Below, piece by piece: positions 8,154-15,676 of a DNA stretch of 64,000 nt. Numbering within the stretch: position 1 is the first letter of the stretch; every line of letters starts with the position of its first letter. The DNA is from Streptomyces sp. R33 (GTDB lineage Bacteria; Actinomycetota; Actinomycetes; Streptomycetales; Streptomycetaceae), in contig NZ_CP165727.1 of NCBI RefSeq assembly GCF_041200175.1, positions 4,104,501-4,168,500 of the forward strand, in the 5' to 3' direction. Position numbers and translations under genes: made by a program. The notes under the pieces are model-generated. The model had not been told where the DNA came from. It did no database searches and worked only from the letters and a program-made list of their open reading frames with translations.

Positions 8154-9794
8154 GTGGCGGAGGCCGACGGGGCAGAGGACAGAAAGCCCACGTCCGACGA
8201 GGCGCACAGCGCCTTCACCCCGCCGCCCGGAATCGAGCCGGAGCCGGTCGACGCGGACCAGCCGACCTCGGAGTTCGCCGTGCCGGAGGGACTCCCCCCG
8301 GTGCCCGCAGAACCCGAAGGCTCCGCGTTCGCGCCGCCGGCCACCTACAGCGCCCAGAACTCCCCGCCCGCCCACCTTCCCGGGCACGGGCTCCCCGTCT
8401 CCCGCATGACGGAGTCCCCCTGGCAGGACCGCATGCGCACCATGCTGCGCATGCCGGTCGACGTACGGCCCGTCCCCGAGGCCGTGCACAAGCACAGCGA
8501 GACCGGGCCGGCCGTGGGCCGCGTACTGGACCTGACCCTGCGCATCGGCGAGCTGCTGCTCGCGGGCGGCGAGGGCGCCGAGGACGTGGAGGCCGCGATG
8601 TTCGCGGTGGCCCGCTCGTACGGGCTGGACCGCTGCGAGCCCACGGTCACCTTCACGCTGCTGTCGATCACCCACCAGCCCTCCCTCATCGACGACCCGG
8701 TCTCGGCGAGCCGGACCGTGCGCCGCCGCGGCACCGACTACACCCGCCTGGCCGCCGTCTACCAGCTGGTGGACGACATCAGCGCGCACGAGATCGAGCT
8801 CTCGCTCGAGGACGCCTACCGGCGCCTCGCCGAGATCCGCCGCAACCGGCACCCGTACCCCTCCTGGGTCCTCACGGCCGCCGCCGGGCTGCTCGCCGGG
8901 GCCGCCTCCACACTGGTCGGCGGTGGCGTGTTCGTCTTCTTCGCGGCCGCGATCGGGGCGATGCTCGGCGACCGGCTGGCCTGGCTGTGCGCCGGGCGCG
9001 GGCTGCCGGAGTTCTACCAGTTCGTGGTGGCCGCGATGCCGCCCGCCGCGATCGGCGTGGCCCTGAAGCTGACCGAGACCGACGTACGCGCCTCCGCGGT
9101 GATCACCGGCGGGCTGTTCGCACTACTGCCCGGGCGGGCCCTGGTCGCCGCCGTGCAGGACGGCCTGACCGGCTTCTACATCACCGCCTCCGCCCGGCTG
9201 CTGGAGGTCATGTACCTCTTCATCGGCATCATCATGGGCGTGCTGGTCGTGCTGTACCTCGGGCTCCAGCTCGGCGCCTCGCCGAAGCCGGAGGAGGTCC
9301 TCCAGATCACCCAGCGGCCGCTGATCCAGATCGCGGCCTCGATGGTGCTGGTGTTCACGTTCGCGATCCTGCTTCAGCAGGAACGTTCCACCGTGTGGAT
9401 CGTGACGCTGAACGGCGGGGTCGCCTGGGTGACCTTCGGGGCCCTGCACTACGCGGGCGGCATCCCGCCCGTGCCCTCCACGGCCATCGCCGCCGGGCTG
9501 GTCGGCCTGTTCGGCCAGCTCTTCTCGCGCTACCGCTTCGCCTCGGCCCTTCCGTACACGACGGCGGCCATCGGCCCGCTGCTGCCGGGCTCGGCGACGT
9601 ACTACGGGCTGCTGCTCATCGCCGAGAACCGGCTGAACGAGGGCCTCGGCTCACTGGTGAACGCCGCCGCCATCGCCCTGGCCATCGCGATCGGGGTCAA
9701 CCTCGGCTCCGAGACCTCGCGGCTGTTCATGCGGATCCCGGGGGCCGCCAGCGCGGCCAAGCGCCGCGCCGCGAAGCGCACCCGCGGCTTCTGA
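8154..9794 (+). CDS. threonine/serine exporter family protein (ThrE-like)
   Basis: Multi-pass membrane protein of 546 aa resembling Corynebacterium ThrE, which exports threonine and serine. A soluble N-terminal domain (about 100-230) carries the conserved LRIGELLLAGGEGAEDVEA and the CEPTVTFT strand of the DUF1212 part. About ten hydrophobic segments follow from residue 240 to the end (DUF1212 plus DUF3815). The first 90 residues are Pro/Glu-rich and probably disordered. The GTG start at 8154 follows GTGGAGGA with only 3 bases between, so a downstream start such as ATG 8407 cannot be excluded. The actual substrate is inferred from the family only. Confidence 0.85.
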   Translation: MAEADGAEDRKPTSDEAHSAFTPPPGIEPEPVDADQPTSEFAVPEGLPPVPAEPEGSAFAPPATYSAQNSPPAHLPGHGLPVSRMTESPWQDRMRTMLRMPVDVRPVPEAVHKHSETGPAVGRVLDLTLRIGELLLAGGEGAEDVEAAMFAVARSYGLDRCEPTVTFTLLSITHQPSLIDDPVSASRTVRRRGTDYTRLAAVYQLVDDISAHEIELSLEDAYRRLAEIRRNRHPYPSWVLTAAAGLLAGAASTLVGGGVFVFFAAAIGAMLGDRLAWLCAGRGLPEFYQFVVAAMPPAAIGVALKLTETDVRASAVITGGLFALLPGRALVAAVQDGLTGFYITASARLLEVMYLFIGIIMGVLVVLYLGLQLGASPKPEEVLQITQRPLIQIAASMVLVFTFAILLQQERSTVWIVTLNGGVAWVTFGALHYAGGIPPVPSTAIAAGLVGLFGQLFSRYRFASALPYTTAAIGPLLPGSATYYGLLLIAENRLNEGLGSLVNAAAIALAIAIGVNLGSETSRLFMRIPGAASAAKRRAAKRTRGF

Positions 9795-10069
9795 GGCCCT
9801 TTTCGACCAGCTGATCGTTCCACGGGATTCCGGTTTCGGGATGCCGTCGCCGCGGCATGTGCGCCTTTCCGGAAAACCGCAGTGCGGGTTCCGTGAAATC
9901 CAGGAATGCGTCGAAACAACCTGTCAAGCCCCGAATTCCCGGGACATGTCTTCGTGCGGCGACCCGCGCTTACTTGAGGCACGGGCCGACCAGGTTCGCG
10001 AGATCCCGGCACCGGCCGGACCAGCTCCGGAGCCGGGATTCACCCCTCTCGACGCACAAGGAGAATCCC

Positions 10070-10873
10070 ATGCCGAAGACAGCCTTGACCCGGCATTTCG
10101 TGACGTTGGCGACGACGGCCGCCCTGACGGCCGGAGTCGTGGCGCTGCCCGCCAGCGCATTCGCCGCGACGCCGCACAAGACTGCCGCAGCCAGTCACAC
10201 CGACCTCGTCCACGACAAGAATGACGGCCGGAACAAGAACCGCAACGGAAAGCAGAACAACAAGCACGGAAAGGGGAAGGGGAGCGGCGGCCACAATAAG
10301 CATCCGGCGCCGCCGAAGCTGCCCTTGCCGCCGCTGCCGCTTCCGCCGAAGCTTCCGGTACCGCTGCCCCCGGGACCGGTGCCGCCCAAGCTGCCGATCC
10401 CGCTGCCGCCGCCCCCGGGCCTGCCGCTGCCGAAGGCGCCGCTGCCGCTGCCCCCGGTACCGAAGTTCCCGATCCCGGTGCCGAAGATCCCGCTGCCGCT
10501 GCCCCCGGTACCCAAGCTGCCCATCCCGGTGCCGAAGATCCCGCTGCCGCTGCCCCCGGTACCCAAGCTGCCCATCCCGGTGCCGAAGATCCCGCTGCCG
10601 CTGCCGCCGGTACCCAAGCTGCCCATCCCGGTGCCGAAGATCCCGCTGCCGCTGCCCCCGGTACCCAAGCTGCCCATCCCGGTGCCGAAGATCCCGCTGC
10701 CGCTGCCGCCCGTACCCAAGCTGCCCATCCCGGTACCGCCGGTACCCAAGCTGCCGATCCCGCTGCCGCCCGTACCCAAGCTGCCGATCCCGGTACCGCC
10801 GCTGCCCAAGCTGCCGATCCCGCTGCCCAAGATCCCGAACCCGCTGCCGATCCCCCTGCCCTGGCCCTTCTGA
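10070..10873 (+). CDS. secreted proline-repeat protein of unknown function
   Basis: I do not recognise a family. The protein is 267 aa; the ATG has AAGGAGA 6-7 bases upstream. Residues 1-32 are a signal peptide ending in SAFA before AATP. Residues 45-79 are rich in Asn, Lys, Gly and His. From residue 80 to the end nearly every second or third residue is proline. The core (132-216) is five tandem 17-residue copies of the type KLPIPVPKIPLPLPPVP, followed by shorter variants ending PLPWPF. There is no cysteine, LPXTG or membrane anchor, so it is probably released or held in the wall by charge. The repeats should form a rigid polyproline II rod. It is a single-gene unit bounded by a terminator. 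Confidence 0.85.
   Translation: MPKTALTRHFVTLATTAALTAGVVALPASAFAATPHKTAAASHTDLVHDKNDGRNKNRNGKQNNKHGKGKGSGGHNKHPAPPKLPLPPLPLPPKLPVPLPPGPVPPKLPIPLPPPPGLPLPKAPLPLPPVPKFPIPVPKIPLPLPPVPKLPIPVPKIPLPLPPVPKLPIPVPKIPLPLPPVPKLPIPVPKIPLPLPPVPKLPIPVPKIPLPLPPVPKLPIPVPPVPKLPIPLPPVPKLPIPVPPLPKLPIPLPKIPNPLPIPLPWPF
10463..10717 (+). repeat. five tandem 51-bp coding repeats
   Basis: In-frame 51-bp units encode the 17-residue proline repeats of the gene at 10070-10873. The copies are nearly identical in DNA, differing mainly in wobble positions and in the first unit (KFPIP), so copy number is likely to vary by slippage or recombination. Confidence 0.85.
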
Positions 10874-10920
10874 TCGCTACCGCGACGGTTCGAGCCGACC
10901 GCAGGAACAACGGCAAAAGC

Positions 10921-10957
10921 CCGAGGGCGGGCACCCGTGAGGGTGCCCGCCCTTCGG
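10921..10957. terminator. bidirectional terminator between convergent genes
   Basis: A 16-17-bp stem with one bulged base and loop GTGA lies between the proline-repeat gene (plus) and the DedA gene (minus), so it can serve both. Confidence 0.75.
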
Positions 10958-10989
10958 CGCGTGCGGCCGCCGGATTCCCGGCGTGCGGT

Positions 10990-11724
10990 CTACCGCTTGG
11001 CGTGGCGGCGGCGCTCGCCGCCGGCCGGCGCCGCATCGGCGCCGCCGTTCGCCTTCGCCTCCTTGCGGGCCTTCAACACCTCGAAGATCACCGGGATGAG
11101 CGAGAGGAGGACGATCAGGACGAGGATCGCCTCGATGTTGGTCTTGATGAAGGCGATCTGGCCGAGCCAGAAGCCCGCGACCGTGAGCCCGGCACCCCAG
11201 GCGATACCGCCGATGACGTTGTACGTCAGGAACGTGCGGTACTTCATCGAGCCGGCGCCCGCGACCATCGGGGCGAACGTACGGACGATCGGCACGAAGC
11301 GGGCGAGCACGATGGCCTTCGGGCCGTGCTTGTCCATGAACTCGTGCGCCTTGTCCAGATTCTCCCGCTTGAAGAGCTTCGACTTCGGCCGGTTGAAGAG
11401 CTTCGGTCCGAAGACCTTGCCGATCATGTAACCCACCTGGTCACCGACGATCGCGGCCACCGAGATCAGGGTGCAGACCAGCCACAGCGGCTGCTTGATG
11501 TACTCGCCGTTCGCGACCAGCAGACCCGCCGTGAACAGCAGGGAGTCGCCGGGCAGGAAGGCGAACAGCCCGGACTCCGCGAAGACGATGACCAGGATGC
11601 CGATCAAGCCGTAGTGCGAGATCAGATAGTCCGGGGACAGCCACTCAGGGGCGAGCGCAAGCGTGTACACGAGTTCCGGGCTCTCCTGGATCGGGGGTAT
11701 CGCGGCGGGCGTCCGCGGGTGCAT
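10990..11724 (-). CDS. DedA family membrane protein
   Basis: Integral membrane protein of the DedA/SNARE-associated family, linked in other bacteria to lipid carrier recycling and membrane homeostasis. The product is 244 aa from ATG 11724. Family signatures are FAESGLFAFLPGDSLLF (about 48-64) and RFVPIVRTFAPMVAGAGSM (142-160, with the conserved Arg residues). Four to five hydrophobic segments are evident, and the basic C-terminus is cytosolic. The start is uncertain: neither this ATG nor the TTG at 11745 has a good ribosome-binding site, whereas a GTG about 25 codons in (VYTLAL) follows CAGGAGA. Confidence 0.88.
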   Translation of the reverse strand: MHPRTPAAIPPIQESPELVYTLALAPEWLSPDYLISHYGLIGILVIVFAESGLFAFLPGDSLLFTAGLLVANGEYIKQPLWLVCTLISVAAIVGDQVGYMIGKVFGPKLFNRPKSKLFKRENLDKAHEFMDKHGPKAIVLARFVPIVRTFAPMVAGAGSMKYRTFLTYNVIGGIAWGAGLTVAGFWLGQIAFIKTNIEAILVLIVLLSLIPVIFEVLKARKEAKANGGADAAPAGGERRRHAKR

Positions 11725-11761
11725 CGGACATGACGGCGGTTTCAATTATCAACGCACAGGA

Positions 11762-11792
11762 CCCCCTCCCGGTTCCAGTCACCGGGAGGGGG
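11762..11792 (-). terminator. hairpin terminator after tipA
   Basis: A perfect 12-bp stem (arms 11762-11773 and 11781-11792) begins 24 bases beyond the stop codon of the MerR gene. Confidence 0.7.
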
Positions 11793-11815
11793 CCGTGTGG
11801 GGAACATCCGGCTTT

Positions 11816-12574
11816 CTACGCCTTGCGGATGGCGTTCGCGACGATCGCGTCCCGTACGAACACCGCCAGACCGGGACGGACCGTGTCGTAGTAGGCCGTG
11901 AAGCGCTCGTCCGCGACGTACATCTCACCCAGGCACGTGTGCATCTCGTGCGAGCAGGTGTAGCTGTTCCGGTCGATCCAGCCGCGGTGCTCCTCGGCCA
12001 CGTCCATGGCCTCGTCGGATTCCGCGGACGCACCGGCGTCCAGCAGCTCGGCGAACCTCCGGTTGATCTCGTCCGCCTCGGCCTGGAAACGCTTCCAGTC
12101 TTCCTTCGTGTAGGCGGCCGCCCGGCGAGCGGACTCCTTGTACGCGTCCGTGTCGCCCCAGCGCTGGTGCGCCTCGTCCGCGTACTGGTCGGGGTCGAAG
12201 TCCCCGAAGACCTCGAACTTCTCCTCGGGCGTGAGGTTGATGCCCATTCTCTCTGCCTCCATGGCGTGCTCCACGGCCTCGGCCATCTGCTGGAGCCGGG
12301 CGATCCGGTCGGACAGGAGGGCATGCTGCCGGCGCAGGTGCTCCCTCGGGTTCGAGTCCGGATCGTCCAGCAGGACCGCGACCTCTTCGAGCGGGAAACC
12401 GAGCTCCCGGTAGAACAGGATCCGCTGCAGCCGGTCGAGGTCGGCGTCGTCGTAACGCCGGTGACCCGCGCTGCTGCGGGTGCTCGGGGAGAGCAGGCCG
12501 ATCTCGTCGTAGTGGTGCAGGGTGCGCACCGTGACTCCGGCGAAACCGGCGACCTGTCCCACGGAGTAGCTCAT
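11816..12574 (-). CDS. tipA: TipA-type MerR transcription factor (thiopeptide sensor)
   Basis: Autoregulated activator that binds thiopeptide antibiotics covalently. The product is 252 aa from ATG 12574, with AGGAG upstream. Residues 1-75 are a MerR winged helix-turn-helix (SYSVGQVAGFAGVTVRTLHH), about 76-109 a coiled coil, and 110-252 the drug-binding TipAS domain. Cys207 and Cys214 are both present; Cys214 is the residue reported to react with thiostrepton in S. lividans TipAL. Met110 (codon at 12247) is preceded by GGAGG 8 bases upstream, so the short TipAS form can be made by internal initiation, as in the known system. No thiopeptide or resistance genes are nearby; it may sense foreign compounds. 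Confidence 0.93.
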   Translation of the reverse strand: MSYSVGQVAGFAGVTVRTLHHYDEIGLLSPSTRSSAGHRRYDDADLDRLQRILFYRELGFPLEEVAVLLDDPDSNPREHLRRQHALLSDRIARLQQMAEAVEHAMEAERMGINLTPEEKFEVFGDFDPDQYADEAHQRWGDTDAYKESARRAAAYTKEDWKRFQAEADEINRRFAELLDAGASAESDEAMDVAEEHRGWIDRNSYTCSHEMHTCLGEMYVADERFTAYYDTVRPGLAVFVRDAIVANAIRKA

Positions 12575-12607
12575 CGTTTCCGCTCCTCTGGTTCGGGTAC
12601 GCCCTTC

Positions 12608-12638
12608 ACTCTGAGTCCTCACGCCACGTGAGGTGCAA
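12608..12638 (-). promoter_or_regulatory. TipA-type promoter and operator
   Basis: On the minus strand TTGCAC (12633-12638) and CAGAGT (12608-12613) are 19 bp apart, the long spacer typical of MerR-activated promoters. The spacer region contains the inverted repeat CCTCACG-CCA-CGTGAGG (12617-12633). The arrangement resembles the known tipA promoter, as I recall it. It lies 34 bases upstream of the ATG. Confidence 0.75.
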
Positions 12639-12707
12639 GTCTCCTCCGAAGCGGGTCCGCGGGGCGGGGCGGAGCGGGGCCGCATCCGAGCGGCCCCGAC
12701 ACACCTA

Positions 12708-12878
12708 GGGGGTGTCGTCAAAGTAGCGTCGTCCGCCCGTGAGGGCGGGGCCGGCGGGGTCTGGTGCGTGTGATCGCAAGGCGGAGGAGGGAGGCGACGC
12801 TCGCGTCGTCGACCGACGACAACGCCGCGAGCGCGCGTGCCAGACCCCGCCGGCCAGACGGGACTTTGACGACACCCC
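12708..12878. mobile_element. MITE-like element, copy 1 (171 bp)
   Basis: A non-coding element with terminal inverted repeats GGGGTGTCGTCAAAGT and its complement, flanked by TA on both sides (12706-12707 and 12879-12880). Sub-terminal inverted repeats (GCCGGCGGGGTCTGG and its complement) let the whole element fold into a hairpin. A second, longer copy in the opposite orientation is at 54055-54278. The TA duplication suggests mobilisation by an IS630/Tc1-type transposase supplied in trans; none is in the window. Confidence 0.75.
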
Positions 12879-13435
12879 TAGCGCGCAGGCGGCCAGGTGT
12901 CGCCGTTGGCCGCGGCCACGAGCTCGAAGGCCGTCTTGCCGTCCAGCGACTCGCGGATGACGTCCGCGTGGCCGGCGTGGCGCGCGTGCTCCTCCACCAG
13001 GTGCAGGAGCAGCCAGCGCATCGAGACCCGGCCCTCCTTCGGGAACCACGGCGCCTCGGGGAGCGGGAACGTGTCGTCCAGGCTCGGCACCGCGCGGATG
13101 AACTTCTCCAGCTCCTCCACGACCCCGTCCCAGAACTCCAGGATCCCGGGGATGCTCTCGCCTTCGACCAGTCGGAAGCTGTCTCCCCAGGTCTCCTTCG
13201 TGCGCTGCCGCTCGTTCGGCAGCTGCTGCGCCATCCGCAGCCAGTTCAGCTCCGTCTCCGCGACGTGCTTCAGCAGCCCCGACAGCGACAGCTCGCTCGC
13301 GCTCGGGCGGCTCGCCGCCTGCTCCTCGGTGAGGCCGAGCACCGCCCGCCGCAGAGCGCCGCGCTGGGCCTCCGCGAAGGACAGGAGCGCGCCGCGCTCG
13401 TCGCCGTAGGACTCTGCCGGAACGTGAGTGACCAT
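12878..13435 (-). CDS. DinB family protein (DUF664-like)
   Basis: A 185-aa four-helix-bundle protein of the DinB/YfiT superfamily, which includes metal-dependent thiol transferases; its substrate is unknown. The presumed metal histidines occur in LLKHVAETELNW (about residue 56), in LLLHLVEEHARHAGH (about 145-157), and in the HADVIRESLDG segment that follows. The ATG at 13435 begins MVTHVPAES. The stop codon TAG uses the TA target dinucleotide of the adjacent MITE; because the original flanking sequence also reads TAG, the insertion left the protein end unchanged. Confidence 0.85.
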   Translation of the reverse strand: MVTHVPAESYGDERGALLSFAEAQRGALRRAVLGLTEEQAASRPSASELSLSGLLKHVAETELNWLRMAQQLPNERQRTKETWGDSFRLVEGESIPGILEFWDGVVEELEKFIRAVPSLDDTFPLPEAPWFPKEGRVSMRWLLLHLVEEHARHAGHADVIRESLDGKTAFELVAAANGDTWPPAR

Positions 13436-13520
13436 GCTGATCTACCGCCTTCTCGGTGTGCTCCTGCTGACAACAACCACGCTACGGAGGGATGCGGTCA
13501 GGTTCTGTCCTCAACCGGGG

Positions 13521-15602
13521 TCATTCGGCGACGCCTTCCGGCCGGATCGCCGGCAGCGCCGTCTGCGGCTTCGGGAGCAGGGCCTTGGACAAGTCCTGGC
13601 CGCCCTTCTCGTCGAGCCCGTACATCGCCTCGTAGATCTTGCGCACCGCCGGCCCGGAGGCCCCGGAGCCCGTACCGCCCTGGGAGATCGTCATGACGAT
13701 CGCGTAGTCCTCGGTGTAGGAGGCGAACCACGAGGTGGTCTGCTTGCCCTGGACCTCCGCGGTGCCCGTCTTCGCGTGCATCGGGATCTGCTTCTGCGGC
13801 CAGCCGCCGAACCGCCAGGCCGCGCTGCCCGTGGTGGCCACCGAGGCGAGCGCGCCGTCGATGTCGTCGCGCAGCTCCGCGTCCATGGGCAGTCGGCCCT
13901 GTTCCTTCGGCGCGATCTCCTTGACCGAGGTGCCGTCGGCGCTGACGATCGCCTTGCCGACGCTCGGCTGGTGCATCGTGCCGCCGTTGGCGATGGCCGC
14001 GTAGATCGACGCCATCTGGATCGGGGTGACGAGGGTGTCGCCCTGGCCGATGGAGTAGTTGATCGCGTCGCCCTCGCGGAGCTGGTTGCCCTGGCGGCAG
14101 TTCTCGTACGCGATCTTCTCGGCGTACGAGCCGTCCTTCTTGCCGTCCCGGCACCAGGCGGCCTTGTTCGCCTCGAAGAAGTCCTTCTTCCACTGGCGGT
14201 CGGGGACCCGGCCGTTCACCTCGTTCGGCAGGTCGATGCCGGTGGCCTTGCCCAGGCCGAACTCGTGGGCCGTCTTGAGGAACCAGTCGCTCGGGTCCTT
14301 CTTGGGGTTGATCCCGCCGTCCTTCTTCCACTCCTTGTCCGCGAGGGCGTAGTAGACGGTGTCACAGGAGACCTCGAGGGCCCGCCCGATGGTGATGTCG
14401 CCGTAGCCCTGGGACTCGAAGTTGGTGAAGTTCTGACTGCCCACCGAGTACGAGCTGGGGCAGCCGTACCGCCCGTTGAACGGGTACCCGGCGTTCACCG
14501 CGGCGGTCGAGGAGACGACCTTGAAGATCGAGCCCGGGGCCGCCTGGCCCTGGATCGCGCGGTTGAGCAGCGGGTAGTTGGAGTCCTTGTCGGTGAGGGA
14601 CGCGTAGTCCTTGGCGGAGATGCCGCCGACCCACGCGTTCGGGTCGTAGGTCGGGTTGGAGGCCATCGCGACGATGCGGCCGGTCTTGGCCTCCATGACG
14701 ACGACCGCGCCCGAGTCGGCCTCGTAATTCCTGCGCGTGTTCTTGTCGTACCCCTTGCGGGCCTCGATCATCGCGTTGTTCAGCTCGCGCTCGGCCACCG
14801 CCTGCACGCGCGAGTCGATCGAGGTGACGACGTTCGAGCCGGGCGTCGGCTTGTCGGCCTGCGCCTGCCCGATGACCCGCCCGAGGTTGTCCACCTCGTA
14901 GCGCGTGACGCCGGCCTTGCCGCGCAGCTCCTTGTCGTACGTGCGCTCCAGGCCGGAGCGGCCCACCTGGTCGGAGCGCAGGTACGGGGAGTCGGTCTTC
15001 TTGGCCTTGGTGATCTCCGCATCGGTGACCGGCGAGAGGTAGCCCAGCACCTGCGAGGTGTTGGCCCCGTCGGGGCCGGCGTAGCGGCGCAGGGCGGTCG
15101 GCTCGGCGGTGATGCCGGGGAACTGCTCGGCGTGTTCCCTTATCTCCAGCACCTGGTCCGTGGTCGCCTCGTCGGTGACGGGGATCGGCTGGTACGGGGA
15201 ACCGTTCCAGCACGGCTTCGGCGTCTTGGCGTCGCACAGCCGGACGCTGTTGACCACGTCCTCGGGATTGAGGCCCAGGACGCCGGCGAGCCGGGTCAGG
15301 ACGCCCTTGCCCTTGTCCTTCATCCTGGTGAGGTCGGTACGGCTGGCGGAGACGACCATGCGCGTCTCGTTGTCGGCCAGCGGGACCCCCCGGGAGTCCA
15401 GGATCGAGCCGCGCACGGCGGGCTGGACGACCTGCTGGGTGTGGTTGTTCTTCGCCTCGTCCGTGTACTCCTGGCCGTTGCGCACCTGGAGGTACCAGAG
15501 GCGCCCGCCGAGGGTGAGCAGCAGCGAGAAGACGACCACCTGGATCACGACCAGGCGGTTCTGGACCCGGGGTGTGCGCCCCGTCTCCGGAATGTTGCTC
15601 AA
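13521..15602 (-). CDS. class B penicillin-binding protein 2 (transpeptidase)
   Basis: Bitopic membrane transpeptidase that cross-links peptidoglycan, of the PBP2/MrdA type (693 aa). There is a transmembrane anchor at about 17-33, then a pedestal (PBP dimer) domain, then a transpeptidase domain with SIFK (358-361), SCD in the SxN position (412-414) and KTG (611-613). It starts at TTG 15602 with GGGGGAGA about 7 bases upstream. It is not beside mreBCD or rodA here, so it is probably one of several additional streptomycete PBP2-like enzymes rather than the main elongation PBP. It lies 74 bases downstream of the aldehyde dehydrogenase gene. Confidence 0.9.
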   Translation of the reverse strand: MSNIPETGRTPRVQNRLVVIQVVVFSLLLTLGGRLWYLQVRNGQEYTDEAKNNHTQQVVQPAVRGSILDSRGVPLADNETRMVVSASRTDLTRMKDKGKGVLTRLAGVLGLNPEDVVNSVRLCDAKTPKPCWNGSPYQPIPVTDEATTDQVLEIREHAEQFPGITAEPTALRRYAGPDGANTSQVLGYLSPVTDAEITKAKKTDSPYLRSDQVGRSGLERTYDKELRGKAGVTRYEVDNLGRVIGQAQADKPTPGSNVVTSIDSRVQAVAERELNNAMIEARKGYDKNTRRNYEADSGAVVVMEAKTGRIVAMASNPTYDPNAWVGGISAKDYASLTDKDSNYPLLNRAIQGQAAPGSIFKVVSSTAAVNAGYPFNGRYGCPSSYSVGSQNFTNFESQGYGDITIGRALEVSCDTVYYALADKEWKKDGGINPKKDPSDWFLKTAHEFGLGKATGIDLPNEVNGRVPDRQWKKDFFEANKAAWCRDGKKDGSYAEKIAYENCRQGNQLREGDAINYSIGQGDTLVTPIQMASIYAAIANGGTMHQPSVGKAIVSADGTSVKEIAPKEQGRLPMDAELRDDIDGALASVATTGSAAWRFGGWPQKQIPMHAKTGTAEVQGKQTTSWFASYTEDYAIVMTISQGGTGSGASGPAVRKIYEAMYGLDEKGGQDLSKALLPKPQTALPAIRPEGVAE

Positions 15603-15676
15603 CTCAGGTCTCCCCCGGAACGCTGCCCGCCGCTGACTCGCACGAGTCTAGAGCGAGCGCGGAAGGGGAAGCGCGG

